Shown piece after piece: positions 11,801-23,013 of a stretch of 64,000 nucleotides of DNA. Under the pieces are notes generated by a model, which searched no databases, was not told the origin of the DNA, and saw only the letters and a list, made by a program, of their open reading frames with translations. The DNA lies in the NCBI GenBank assembly GCA_010279815.1, contig QEOQ01000633.1, positions 98,070-162,069 on the forward strand, given 5' to 3'. Source of the stretch: Brachionus plicatilis. Lineage: Eukaryota > Rotifera > Eurotatoria > Ploima > Brachionidae. The position numbers were made by a program, and so were the translations under genes. Numbering within the stretch: the first letter of the stretch is position 1; every line of letters starts with the position of its first letter.

Positions 11801-12042
11801 ATAATCCTCGGGTATGGATGGTTGGTGTAGAAGCACGCATCTGGTTATTTGCTGGTTTCTCGCATCTATTATTTCAATTAAAAATTTCTAAATAAAAGCA
11901 AGCAAAAAATTTAAATAAAATATATTTTTGGTTTTTCATTTTTATTCTTAAATAGCTGATATTATAATTTTTATTAACTATTTGTAGATCTTAATAGTTA
12001 AATTTATGCTAATCGAAGATATTCAGAAAAGATTAAGAAATA
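8841..12042. other. Gene-free AT-rich interval upstream of the SLC6 gene
   Basis: No coding sequence is recognised in this 3.2 kb. TATAAATAGG at 10261-10270 is a possible core promoter for the transporter, but it is 1.8 kb from the start codon and AT-rich sequence produces such matches by chance. 11811-11870 is less AT-rich and may be 5' UTR. I see no strong repeat. Confidence 0.5.
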
Positions 12043-14649
12043 ATGAGTTCAAAAGAAGAATTTTCTCTCGACAACCAAATTTACAACGATAATTTGGTTT
12101 ACAAATCGGATGATGACCTGAAAACAAAGCTTAACGCTTCTAATGAAAACAGCATTAAAAATGCTAATTCTAAAACTAATTATCCTTTTCCTATAAAGAC
12201 ACGTTATGACGTTAAGTCAACGGTTTCAAAACCCTTGCATAATTCTAAGGGTTCTGAATCATCGACTGTATATGTAAAACCAAATTCAAATCGTCAGTTG
12301 AAAAAATTTAAAAATTTTTTTGTAAATAAAGTATTTACAGATACTTCTTATGCTGATGGAGAATACGAAAGAGCAAGTGACGCGGAATCTGCATCATCTG
12401 AGAGTCAGAGCCGCGAACAATGGGCCGGCCAATTTGAATTCCTTCTCTCATGCATTGGATACGCTGTCGGTCTAGGAACCATTTGGAGATTGTAACTATT
12501 TTTTTTCTATTTCAACATGCCAAATTAGCATATTACTAATATTTTTCACTTAAAGTCCGTATCTATGCTACAAAAATGGTGGAGGGGCATTTTTAATTCC
12601 TTATCTTATATTTTTAGTCTTAGTCGGAATTCCTTTGTTTTACTTGGAATTTAATGTAGGACAGTATACAAGTCAAGGTCCTTTTATGTGCTGGAAAATG
12701 GCGCCCATCTTTAAGGGACTTGGAATTTCAATGAACACTTCTAGCTTTTATTTTTGTATTTATTATAATATTCTAATAGGATATGCTTTGTATTATTTGG
12801 TATTATCATTCCAGTCGCCTCTTCCCTGGTCCAAATGTGATCCATCATGGGCAAGTCAAAGTAATTGGTCACAAAATAAATCAATCAAAGCTTTAAAATT
12901 AATTTGTTTTTTTTTTTAAATATTTTTTAAGATTGCACTGACTTTGGAGATTTAGTAAAGTGTGATGAAGCCGATGTTTACAAGGATCCTAGTGGCATGT
13001 GTTTCAACTATACTAGTCCAGCTAAAGAACCGATTGGTTGGTGGTCAATGGAAAAACGATCACAAACAACAAAGCCAATTTTGCCTTCGCAGGACTATTA
13101 TTAGTAATATTTAAATAGAAGCAAACATTTTGAATAGAGGCCTTAAAATTTTTTTTTTATCATTTTCAGTAATTATATTCTTAATAGAAGTCCTGGCTTG
13201 GAAGATTCTGGTGAAATAGTGTGGAAGCTAGTTTTAGTGTTGGCTGTCGCATGGATTTTAGTATTTTTTTGCATATTTAAAGGCATAAAATCAAGTGGAA
13301 AAGTTGTTTACTTTACAAGTGTATTTCCATTTGTTGTGCTAATAATTTTAGGAATAAATGGCTGGACCTTGAAAGGTTCTGAAGTTGGAATGCTTTATTT
13401 TTTTAAGCCAGATTTTCTTAAATTGACCGAAGCCAATGTTTGGTTCGATGCGGCTGTGCAAGTATTTTTTAGTATGGGCACATGTACTGGTGGTCTTATA
13501 ACTCTATCGAGTTATAACAAATTTACAGAGAACACATTGCGAAATACTTTTATCATTACTTTAACAAGCAGTATCACTGCTATATTCTCCGGTTTTGTTG
13601 TATTTTCATATATTGGCTATTTGGCACATGTAACCGATCAGCGAGTCGAAGATGTAGTGTCCTCTGGATCAGGATTGTCATTTATTGTATTTCCATTTGC
13701 TGCTACTAGTATTCCCGGTGCACCATTTTGGTCGGTAATATTTTTTATAATGGTTCTAACACTTGGCTTAGACTCTCAAGTAATTTTTTTCAATTTCATT
13801 TTCATTTTTTCTCTAGATTTCAATTTTTCTCAATGTTTTTTTTCTTGTTCTTGTTTAGTTTGCTACACTAGAAATTGTGATCACATCAATATTGGATGGA
13901 GTTCCAAGAGCAAGAAAGCACAAGAAGCTCTTAATTTTTGGCATGTGCGTTGCTTTGTTTTTGCTGGGATTAACTTTTACAACTAGAGTAATTTTTTCAA
14001 TTTATTTTTCGTATTCAATTAAGTGAGTTGTAAATTGTATTGAAAATTGGAATAAGTTAGAAAAAGAGAAAAAAAAATCTGAATATGAATAAAAGAGCAT
14101 TGAATTTTGAATTAAAATTTTTTAATTTATTTCTAGGGTGGCTCTTATTGGGTCGAACTATTGGATAAGTTTTCATCTGGATGGGCTGTTTTGATGGTTG
14201 GAGCAACGGAATGTATATGCATCGGATGGGTTTATGGCTACAACAAATTTAGAAAAGACATTGGTCTCATGATAGGAGATAAATATGCCAATTGCTTTTT
14301 GTCATGGTACTGGGCAATTTGTTGGAAATTTGTGTGTCCAATTTTACTTTTTGGACTGGCTATGTTTTCTATCATTCAATATAAGCCTTTGCAAGTAGAT
14401 GACTATGTTTATCCAGAATGGGCTAATTTAATAGGACATTTGATGACAATTTCCATTCTTTCAGGAACTATTGGTTGGGCTATTTACATGGTAGTTGATG
14501 CTTTATTCATTAACAAGCGTAGCTTAAAAACACTGTTCACACCAGAAGAAGACTGGGGACCGCTACTCGCAGAGAACAGACGCTTAGCGGTTCACTTGGA
14601 CAATTTGAAAAATCTAGAAAGATCGAAAAGTGTAAGTAATTTTGCTTAG
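12043..14649 (+). CDS. SLC6 Na+/Cl- neurotransmitter transporter, glycine-transporter-like
   Basis: Six exons give a 725-residue protein: 12043-12491, 12556-12860, 12932-13103, 13170-13779, 13859-13987 and 14137-14649, all GT-AG and in phase. A cytosolic N-terminus of about 130 residues precedes TM1 ([14 protein letters not shown], with the F split by intron 1), the sodium-site signature of SLC6. TM2 follows with G-I-P-L-F-Y-L-E-F and G-Q-Y-T-S-Q-G. The large extracellular loop has an N-C-T glycosylation site at about residue 252. Later segments include the S-Y-N-K-F loop and [11 protein letters not shown] after TM8. The P-I-F-K-G-L-G motif, W-x-K-C loop start and D-W-G-P near the C-terminus fit the glycine/proline transporter branch, but the substrate is not proven. 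It should be a plasma-membrane, Na+-coupled amine or amino-acid symporter. The 3' flank runs into an assembly gap 212 bp downstream of the stop. Confidence 0.93.
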
Positions 14650-14861
14650 ATTTTTCAATCATAATTTATTACTAATGCTAATAATTGAAAGAGTGGTGCC
14701 ACGCTTCAGGTTACGTTCTAGAATGTTAAATATTCTCTAATTATAATAAAAAATCAATATTTAATTTTAATCGAACAAAAATGTGCCAATTTTGATACAA
14801 ATTTTTTTGTTTGGTGTTTATGATCGCGAAATTTTATGATTCACAAAAAACTTTTATTTTA

Positions 14862-15082
14862 NNNNNNNNNNNNNNNNNNNNNNNNNNNNNNNNNNNNNNN
14901 NNNNNNNNNNNNNNNNNNNNNNNNNNNNNNNNNNNNNNNNNNNNNNNNNNNNNNNNNNNNNNNNNNNNNNNNNNNNNNNNNNNNNNNNNNNNNNNNNNNN
15001 NNNNNNNNNNNNNNNNNNNNNNNNNNNNNNNNNNNNNNNNNNNNNNNNNNNNNNNNNNNNNNNNNNNNNNNNNNNNNNNNNN
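14862..15082. other. Assembly gap (221 N)
   Basis: This run of N lies between the SLC6 stop codon and the CENP-C start. The translated ORFs that cross it are artefacts. Confidence 1.
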
Positions 15083-15246
15083 ATTTAATTCTAATACAAA
15101 ATATACGTTCACAATTTACTTAAATCTTCTTAACAGACATATTTGTATAATGATTTTGAATTTTGTCAATTAAACGAGACTAACTAATATTAGAAAATTA
15201 TTTAATTAATCGTTGTTTTGAGCACACGGTCACAGACAAGACAAAC

Positions 15247-18081
15247 ATGAGCAGAAGTCAGCCAGAAATGTGTTGCTCGTCGGAGGATAGGAGACCAGTT
15301 GCCAACGAGCCAGAACGAAACCTGATGGATTTAATCAGTAATTGGAAAACAAAATCTCGCATGGACTCCCAGTATGACAGAATAAAAAAAATTCTGTTTT
15401 CTTTTAACCAAAAGCCCACTGATTTCAAGCCAACAGACTTTTTTCCACCCATTCCAGATTCTGAAATAGCATCTGACAGCGAAGAGAAAACCATTGATAG
15501 AAAAACAACAGAGACAACAGACAAAGAACGAAAAAGTCTTTCAAAACGCAAATTGGATTATGAACATTTGGTAGAGATCGAGCCAAGAGGTGACAATCAA
15601 AATCAATCACCATCACAATCCCATCGTGATTTAAACGTGTCCAAATGTTTAAATGAAAATCAAAATGAAGATGTAAATGAAGATGTAAACAAAAATGAAA
15701 ACGAAAATGAAAATGAAAAGCAAAGACGTCAGCCTATCTCAAATGAATTCAACGATTTAGAACAACTATCACCAATTAACTCTCCCACTCAAACAAATCG
15801 AAATTTAATAAAACTAAACCGAGCATCTCTACTAAAACAATTACAAAACGATGACAATACTCAAAACATCGATCAAGTGTCTAATAAAAAGTCTACCAAT
15901 GAAGCCAATAGACTAAATAAAATAATAGATTTTTTATCGTTAAGCAAAAAATCTATTAACCAATCTAGTAGTAGCTTATCTCCGGTCAAAAGCCCCGCCA
16001 AGTCTTTAAACAATCAGGATGATATATCAATTAATAAAATGGAGCAAGTTAAGAAACCACGACAGCCCAAGAACAAGTCAAGCGACAAAATAAAGCTCGA
16101 TAGTGACAAAGAAAACGACAAACAAACATCAGTCAATGAAGAAATGAGCATATTCAATCCGCCAACTCCTCCGCCAGTTCAACAAAAAAACAATCATGTT
16201 GAATCGTTGTGCACTCAACCAGCCACTAGATCATCGATAACAATAACAAAGCGTAGATCGGCCGAGCCCGTAAGAGACATTTTAGTCGACTTGTCAAATC
16301 TGTCAGCAAAGCCTAAAATTTTGAGCCAACAAAAATCCATAGGCAAACAAAACGAATCCATGAACGATGACCAAACAGAACTGCTAAGTTCTCAATCAAA
16401 CACTTTTATTCGCCGGAGATCAACACTCGGCAACAAAACATCAAATTCAACAGTCAATAGTTCAACGTCTGCATCAATTTTATTCAAACCGGTGAGTCGT
16501 CAAAAGAAGACAACGGCTCAGGATTTAAAAGAATTGCCACCACCACCTCTGTTCCCAAGTGATAAGCCAAAGACCAGTTCTAGTGAACATGAGACGTCTA
16601 ACGATGACGAGAGTAGTCACAAAGTTAAACAAAAAAAAACACGTCACAAAAAGTCAACTAAAAAGACTTTAAAAAAACAGCAAGTAGAGAGCAAAGAACT
16701 GGAGCAATCAAAATCACAGACCGATGATGCTCGTGATGAACAGCACCACGATAAAGCTCTAGACATCCAAGAAGCTCACAATGATAATTTAATAGAGATT
16801 GAAAAAAATTCTGACGTCAATGTCGATTTTCAAGTTAAACAAAATCAAAAGTCTACTGATACTAGCAAAATTACTTCGTTCTTTAAGAAAAAATCTATGC
16901 CTGATGTAACAAACGAAAAGAGTATCTGTAAACAAGCTGACCACTATTTGTCACCAATCGCAACTAAAACAATTGAACAAAAAAGTGCACAAAAAAATCA
17001 AATTTTGACTCAAAAAACCAAAACTACCAAAACTACAAAAACTAGACAACCGCTCAAGAATATTGAGAACAAAAAGCCAATTTCTAAAACAAAAACAAAA
17101 AAAAATTCTCAAAACGAATTCGGCTATTTTAACAACAACAAAACTGTTCCCTATGAGCCAAAAATGGTCGACGAAGGCGAAAACGATCCATCGTTGGCAC
17201 TTCGTCGGTCCAAACGCGCCAAAATAGACAAAAATTCACAGCCTATTTATGGCTACGAAGAAATAAGCGATTACCAAGGCAACAAGTGCATTGTGCGCAA
17301 AGTTGTCGGAACTAAAGATAAAATAGGTCTCAAATTAAATATGGAATTGATTAGAATCAATCATTTGAGCCAGACACGCAAGACTAGCGAAAGTAAAAAA
17401 AAAAAAAGGCAAGCTGAAATTTCGACTGCTTTGAAAAATCAACAAGATATGGACAACAACAAGCAAATAGACGATCATTTAATTGATGATCCAATTGAAC
17501 AATTGAACAGAATAGAGACTCAGTCTGAACCGCAATTTGATCAAGTAAACGAACAACATCAAGATGTTGCTGTTGTTGATCAAGATTGTTTAGAAGATGA
17601 TAATTTGGCCGCTAGTAATGAAACTCTTTCCATTTCATTGAACTCAAATGTCAACAACAGCATGGAGTTTATTTATTCAAAAAATGACGGCTCTACTCGA
17701 CCTATTCATCTCTATTTTTTTCATAAAAATATTGAAAAAAAAAATTTTCAACCTTACTCAAAAGGTGTTCAAATATCTCCCATTTCTGACTTGACCGGTA
17801 TTTTGCGCATTAATGGAACTTGTTCAACCAAAACTAATCTGCATGATTTTGCAGTCAATTACTTTGTTCAAAATGGATCATTTTTGTTTTCCTTAAATGG
17901 ACATTTATCCGCGCATTACGAAAAAGATGTTATCTTTATTCCAAAAAGTAAAATTTTTTCCAATTTTTTTTTTCATTTTTTTCTATTCTTATTTTTATAT
18001 TTAGACACTCCATATAAAATAAAAAATTTGTCCGACAACGAAGAAAATTTTGCGTACATCTACTTTCGTTTCGATAATTAG
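15247..18081 (+). CDS. CENPC: CENP-C / Mif2 kinetochore protein
   Basis: This is a long, lysine/asparagine/serine-rich, largely disordered protein. Two landmarks are recognised. Residues 652-673 hold L-R-R-S-K-R-A-K-I then P-I-Y-G-Y-E-E-I, fitting the CENP-C motif that binds the nucleosome acidic patch and the CENP-A tail. Residues from about 835 to the end form a cupin-like fold: G-I-L-R-I-N-G, Y-F-V-Q-N-G, F-I-P-K, P-Y-K-I-K-N-L and a final A-Y-I-Y-F-R-F. The latter is the Mif2/CENP-C dimerisation domain. The frame is open through 944 codons, but 17948-18004 is a 57-bp in-frame intron (GT-AG, T-rich). Removing it joins F-I-P-K to N-T-P-Y and restores the cupin, giving 925 residues. The start has in-frame Met at 15247 shortly after a plausible 5' leader. 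An AATAAA is at 18518-18523. The family call rests on the two motifs in this order, as the rest is poorly conserved in all animals. Confidence 0.82.
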   Translation: MSRSQPEMCCSSEDRRPVANEPERNLMDLISNWKTKSRMDSQYDRIKKILFSFNQKPTDFKPTDFFPPIPDSEIASDSEEKTIDRKTTETTDKERKSLSKRKLDYEHLVEIEPRGDNQNQSPSQSHRDLNVSKCLNENQNEDVNEDVNKNENENENEKQRRQPISNEFNDLEQLSPINSPTQTNRNLIKLNRASLLKQLQNDDNTQNIDQVSNKKSTNEANRLNKIIDFLSLSKKSINQSSSSLSPVKSPAKSLNNQDDISINKMEQVKKPRQPKNKSSDKIKLDSDKENDKQTSVNEEMSIFNPPTPPPVQQKNNHVESLCTQPATRSSITITKRRSAEPVRDILVDLSNLSAKPKILSQQKSIGKQNESMNDDQTELLSSQSNTFIRRRSTLGNKTSNSTVNSSTSASILFKPVSRQKKTTAQDLKELPPPPLFPSDKPKTSSSEHETSNDDESSHKVKQKKTRHKKSTKKTLKKQQVESKELEQSKSQTDDARDEQHHDKALDIQEAHNDNLIEIEKNSDVNVDFQVKQNQKSTDTSKITSFFKKKSMPDVTNEKSICKQADHYLSPIATKTIEQKSAQKNQILTQKTKTTKTTKTRQPLKNIENKKPISKTKTKKNSQNEFGYFNNNKTVPYEPKMVDEGENDPSLALRRSKRAKIDKNSQPIYGYEEISDYQGNKCIVRKVVGTKDKIGLKLNMELIRINHLSQTRKTSESKKKKRQAEISTALKNQQDMDNNKQIDDHLIDDPIEQLNRIETQSEPQFDQVNEQHQDVAVVDQDCLEDDNLAASNETLSISLNSNVNNSMEFIYSKNDGSTRPIHLYFFHKNIEKKNFQPYSKGVQISPISDLTGILRINGTCSTKTNLHDFAVNYFVQNGSFLFSLNGHLSAHYEKDVIFIPKSKIFSNFFFHFFLFLFLYLDTPYKIKNLSDNEENFAYIYFRFDN
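17948..18004 (+). other. 57-bp in-frame intron in CENP-C
   Basis: It begins GTAAAATTTTTTCC and ends TTATATTTAG, and is very T-rich. Its length is a multiple of three with no stop, so it hides inside an ORF. Its translation (S-K-I-F-S-N then many F and L) has no place in the cupin, and splicing restores the conserved spacing. Confidence 0.85.
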
Positions 18082-19020
18082 TCACAAGTCACAATTCAAG
18101 TTACCAACAAGAGTCAAAAGTTTTGTACGAATACCAAATTTTTAAAGCCGCACTTTTTTCCATTTTTAAGTCAACTAATTCGAAGCTAGTTTTAATTGAG
18201 ACAAAGCAAAATAGCAAATATGCTAAAAAAAAAGAGCACTCTATAATATTTGTATATATGATGTTTTTTTTTTTAATTTTAAAATTAAAATATTGATGTA
18301 AAAATTTTTTTTTTTTTCAATTAAAGTTAATTAGATTGAAAATTTTGATTTTTTTGTAAATTTTTTTCAGGGAAAACTATTATTTTTTATGGTTTAGTTT
18401 AAATGAGATGGATGAGATTAAATGGCCACGTTTCCCAAGGACAACTCGTTCTAAACTAATATGATTTGATTTTTTTTTCTTAAATTACATATTACATTAT
18501 TGCAATCTTGGTATTTCAATAAAACTTTTTTAATTTGATATTAATAGTATTTACTTATTTGTTAAAACCTTTAATAAACTAAAATGATAAAAATAAAAAA
18601 ATTTACTTTAATTCAAAATTTAATTTTATTTAACAAAAAATTAGTGCTATTTAGATAAGCTTGTGTTTGTTGAGTTGGCAGAAACTTTTAATTAAATTTG
18701 TTTTTTTTTTAATATGCTTAGGCATTTATGAAACTCACGTTTTTTTTTTTTAATTAAATTCAAAATTGCTATTTAGCATTTAAAAAATATTATTTTCCGA
18801 TTCTAAGTTTATCTAAATTAGAAAATGTTCGTGATATGAATGCATCTTATATAACTGTAATAAAGATATTTTTTATTTATGCTCTTTTATTTATGATATG
18901 ATACTAAGATTTCAAAAAAAAAATGCTGAAGATATAATTGAAAAAATATAAAACGAAATTCGTTCTTTAGTGTTAATTTGAAAAAAATGAAATTTAAATA
19001 AATAACAGATATTGCGTACT
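18082..19020. other. CENP-C 3' UTR and convergent intergenic space
   Basis: This is AT-rich sequence between the convergent CENPC and TXNL1 genes, with the CENPC poly(A) signal candidate AATAAA at 18518. No coding sequence or repeat is recognised. Confidence 0.6.
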
Positions 19021-20137
19021 TTATCCATGTGATTCACCGGCTTGACCTGATACCTTGAAAAAAATTTCGTTTTTTTTAAATAAATCCTATTTAACAATTT
19101 TAAAATTACTCTTTTAAATTCGTTCATATTTGTTACACTAACTGGAATTCCAATAAATTTTAATTGATCAATTTGTGTGACTTCACTGTCCGATTGATTG
19201 TTGACAAAGAATAGCTAAAAAAATAATCAAAAAATTTTGTTTGAATTTAAAAATAAAAATTTAGACAAATACAGTTATATTTTGGACATTTTGAAATTTG
19301 ACAAATCTTAACTTTATCAATTGATTGTCTTTCAAGTCTTCTTTTTTCAATCTAACAAATTTTTATAAAAAAATTTTACTCAATCATTTAAATAATAAAA
19401 TCAAGTATTCTTACTCTAAATCCTGAACTGATTGACAATTTTGAGCTGAATCAAAGTCCAGAGTTTTAGTTTGATTTATAAATACTCTAACATTTTTGGG
19501 CCCATTTTCCTCAGGTCCCTGAATAATCAGTGAATTTAACTTCACTGGTTGTTGGAATGAAACATAAAGCAAAATTTGTTCATCAACATCTGACTTAAGA
19601 CACTTCGAATCTGAAGCTAAAGCATTTTCCCAAACATGATCATCTGACTGATTCAAACACTCCGATTGATTTTTACTTATTAAATTTGCCAAATCAATCT
19701 AAAAAAAATCAACATAAAAAAAATTAAATAAAATTTAATATTTTTAAAATATTATTTACAAAATCTCCATCTATTTTTGTAGTCCCCGATTGTGATTCAC
19801 CATCGACATTTGATTCTGTATAAAATTCTTTGATTTTATTTTCTAATTGGTTTTTGTCAGCACCTCGCACTCTTGCTATTTCCGCTCGCTGTTTGAATAA
19901 AATAAAAGTTGGCATGGCACTAACATTGTTTGCAGCCGCTGTGCCTGGACATTTGTCAACATCTACTTTCATAAAAACAGCATTTGGATATTTTGATGTT
20001 AGCTGTTTGAAAAAAGGTGCTATCATGTTGCACGGACCACACCATGTGGCAAAAAAGTCAACAACAACTAACCGATTGCCAGCGGTTGACATTTTTTCAA
20101 CAAAAACTGAATCATTATTGATTTCGACAAGTGACAT
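19021..20137 (-). CDS. TXNL1: Thioredoxin-like protein 1 (thioredoxin + PITH domain)
   Basis: Five exons (20137-19760, 19698-19415, 19351-19273, 19214-19110 and 19053-19021) join in phase to a 292-residue protein; human TXNL1 is about the same length. Residues 1-107 are a thioredoxin fold with the redox centre W-C-G-P-C (Cys33, Cys36) and the cis-proline in S-A-M-P-T (Pro76). The remainder is a PITH domain, with S-E-C-L-N-Q-S-D, V-S-F-Q-Q-P-V-K-L, L-K-F-I-G-I-P-V and N-M-N-E-F-K-R. The last exon is only 33 bp but ends V-S-G-Q-A-G-E-S-H-G, matching the conserved G-E-S-H terminus, which confirms the model. In the family it is a cytosolic reductase associated with the 26S proteasome. A further in-frame Met at 20158 would add seven residues; I prefer 20137 by alignment. 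Confidence 0.95.
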
Positions 20138-20307
20138 TATACACAGCTTTTTTTTCAAGTCAATTTTTTTCTTGAAAAAAATTTGATTCCTTAAAAATTA
20201 TAAATAACTTTTAATAAGTCAATAATCAAAGTAACTTATTACTCTGATTTTATTTTTTTTATTTAGCTGAAAAAATAATTAGAGAAAAAAAATATTTATT
20301 AAGAAAA

Positions 20308-21407
20308 TTAAATTGAAAATTGTCTTCTGTTCGATTCCATTTCGTGACGCTAAATTAGAATACTTAAAATGTATTTTTAGAATATTTTATTTTAGAAAAT
20401 TACTTTTTGAACCCATTCGTACTCGCCGAATTTTGAATTAAATGTTCCCTTTTGTAAAGATCTTAGTTTTAGAGTAAATTTTGGTCCAAGCTCTTGAAGA
20501 CCAACTTTTTTTGCATTTCGAAATATATATCTGTGATGTCTAAAAAAAATAAAGTCTCTTAGATTGTGAAAAGTGATGCAATGTCTGCCTTCGTATTGTG
20601 GGTCAGTTGGGAAAAGTGTAGCAAAAGACCGTCCTATTTGCAGGCCCAGTCGTGTGTTAAAATTGTTCATTATAATTTCGGGTTTATGCTTTGTAAAACC
20701 ACCGCCATCTATTATTTCATCAGAAAGTTTTAGGTTGTTCAATTTGAAGTTCATGGTCGGACCATCGGGAAGTAGTGAGATCATCAGTCCATCTTTTTTT
20801 TAAAAAATTTATTAAGTTTATTGCATCATAAAAAAATAAAATTGAAAAAATTACCTGGTTGTTTTCGATTTTCATTCACAACTAAAATAGCCGAATAATC
20901 ACGCTTAATAGCGGCTGGTATTATTTTACTCAATCGAACTTTTTTTTTATAAAAATAATCCGCATTTGGAAGAATTCTTGAAAGTTCACGACAAAATTTA
21001 TAAGTTCTGTAGCCAATTTTTATGTCATTTGTTGTGATTAAAATTTTCGGGTCATTTGAATTATTTGGACCGCTTTCTTCGTCCAACTCTGCTTCCTCTT
21101 CTTGAATGGTCTTTTCAAACTCGTCTTGGCTCATGCATTTTTCCTCACTTTTTCTTTTTAAATTTCTACTGATTTCGTCAGTGTTCAAGTCAAATAAAAC
21201 TTCTTGGTCATTTTGAATATCATTTATAAAAGTTTCGTCTTTAACTCTACAATTTTCTAATGTTTTTGGTACTTGTTTTGGTTTATCTTTATTTTCTAAT
21301 TTTTGTTTTTTTTTAGCCTTCAATTTTTCCTTTTTCATTGCCAAGTACATTTTAGTACGAACATCTTTGTTTTTGATCTCACTAGGATTTTTGGTCATTT
21401 TTTCCAA
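20308..21407 (-). CDS. RPF1: Ribosome production factor 1 (Brix domain)
   Basis: Three exons (21407-20855, 20792-20404 and 20349-20308) give 327 residues. The N-terminus has the S-E-I-K-N-K motif and a Lys/Glu-rich coiled stretch, then an acidic linker. The Brix domain starts at P-K-I-L-I-T-T and contains [30 protein letters not shown] and [16 protein letters not shown], close to the RPF1 consensus. The tiny last exon (14 codons including stop) encodes [11 protein letters not shown], matching the family's R-E-M-x-x-S-R-R-K-F ending. The role known for the family is pre-60S ribosome assembly in the nucleolus. The stop codon is only 170 bp from the TXNL1 start on the same strand. Confidence 0.96.
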
Positions 21408-21878
21408 TATACCAATAATTGGTTCGTTTAGTATATTTTTAATATAAATTTAGGCGCTGATGATGAAAAAAGCATGAATTTTTGAAATTTCTATTTCTAT
21501 AAGTTTTGCAAATATGCAGGATAAATTCAAAATAAATTTCTTTATTTTGGTAAGTTAAGAATGATTTTAATTTGTCTTTAAAACCATTTTTAAATTTTCT
21601 AAATAAAAGTCTTTTAATTGTTTAAAAATTACCAATATTTGTAAAAAAAAAATAATAATAAAAAAACCATTTATTAGAAAACAAAGTAATTCTAAATAGC
21701 TGTATTTTTCTAAAACAAAAAAATTCTTCTATTATCTAAACCCTATTCTCATTTAAAATAAGATCTCATTGATTTTCATTCCTTTTTTATTTTTTTGTTC
21801 ATCACAGACAATAACTTTTGTCAATTCGTCATTTAAAAATGTTTTGATTATTATTAAAATATTAAATTGAATTTAGAA

Positions 21879-21969
21879 CAGAGTTTTTTAAAAGTCCCAA
21901 AAAAAGTCCAAGTCATTAAAAAAAAAAAAAAAAGTTTTGACTAGGACTTGTGACTTTTAAACAACTCTG
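21879..21969. repeat. Short foldback element of the CAGAGTT family
   Basis: It starts CAGAGTTTTTTAAAAGTCC and ends GGACTTGTGACTTTTAAAC followed by AACTCTG, an inverted repeat around a poly(A)-rich centre. The same AAGTCACAAGTC / AACTCTG words recur at 41795-41856 and 50515-50640, with a related stretch at 55405-55460, so it belongs to a small dispersed family. Confidence 0.65.
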
Positions 21970-22200
21970 ATTTAGAATAAACGATTTGTTAAGCATTTGT
22001 TTACAAAAATATATATTTAAAGTCTTCAAGCTGTCCATTTATTTTGTTTTTTTTCAGAGTCCTTTTGGAATACTTTTGGATCATCAGACGATGGAAAAAA
22101 TCTTTAAAAATTAAACAAAAATATTTAATTAAAATTATATTATTAATTTTATTTTATTATTTCTCGAAAAAAAGCACATTACAGCATGTTGAATTTTTTT

Positions 22201-22528
22201 GGCAAAATGTTATTTATTGTACATTTTTAAATTTTTACATTTTTACATTTTTGAGAGAAATAATAAAAATCTCAAAATAAAAAAACTTAAAAAATTTTAA
22301 TTAAGAAAAGTAATAATAAATTCGCAATTAATTAAAAGAGATTTTCAAAAAATTATCCTTGGTTTTTACATTTAAATTTTTCTAAAACTCCTTTTTAAGT
22401 AATTGCGAATTTATTATTACATTTCTTGAATAAAAATTTTTTAAAATTTTTTGATTTTGAGATTTTTTTTTTCTCTCAAAAATGTAAAATCTAAAAATAT
22501 AAAAATGTACAATAAATTACATTTTGCC
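22201..22528. repeat. Long foldback repeat, arms about 145 bp
   Basis: The left arm begins GGCAAAATGTTATTTATTG (22201) and the right arm ends CAATAAATTACATTTTGCC (22528). In between, the words TTTTTGAGAGAAA, ATCTCAAAAT and TAATAATAAATTCGCAATTA each have their complement in mirrored order. The spacer is about 30 bp, and T-rich runs flank both ends. This is a MITE-like element with no coding capacity; the ORF reading through its left arm is spurious. Confidence 0.8.
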
Positions 22529-23013
22529 ATTTTTTTCTTAAATTTAGTTTTTCCAAGGATAAAAAAAAACATCAATAAATATCTAATTTATTTATTGATT
22601 GAATTGATTTAAAAAAGAAAATTATTTTATTTATTTTGAAAATTATTGAGATTTTATTTTTGTTAAAGGGGTTTCACATTTTTTTTTTAAATTTTTTTAA
22701 ATAATAATAATGTTGTTCGATTTGTACTGAATTTGACATCTATTGCATTTTTCAAAACAAAGATACATTAAAATATTTGAAGAATTTAATAAAATTTTAT
22801 GATAAAAACATTAATTAATAAGTAAATTTAGATTTGATTTTGAATGCCTTTGCTATTTTGATTTTAATAAAAAAATAATAATTTTTTTGAAACAAATATT
22901 ATAATTTTTCAATAGGACATAATTTGCAATTAAAATTATATGTTTTTTTTTAATTGAGTAAATATCAATAATTTTTAGAAATTTTGAGTTATGAAATTTG
23001 ATTAATATTTGCC

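Larger units (their letters stand above)
21408..23013. other. Intergenic, divergent RPF1/TTC17, with two foldback repeats
   Basis: No gene is seen. The interval must hold the divergent promoters of RPF1 (-) and TTC17 (+). It contains the foldback repeats at 21879-21969 and 22201-22528, listed separately. Confidence 0.6.

Noticed and set aside
14811..15173. Three ORFs of 92-120 codons across the N run
   Set aside because: They consist almost wholly of unknown bases and exist only because N cannot encode a stop.
15425..15616. Antisense ORFs over the CENP-C first part
   Set aside because: Shadows of the lysine/asparagine-rich sense frame.
18912..19127. 71-codon minus-strand ORF starting M-N-E-F-K-R
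   Set aside because: Its first residues are the end of a TXNL1 exon, and the rest is the last intron and 3' UTR read through. The spliced model ending G-E-S-H-G fits the family.
22044..22280. 78-codon ORF
   Set aside because: It runs into the left arm of the foldback repeat at 22201 and has only low-complexity Phe/Lys content.
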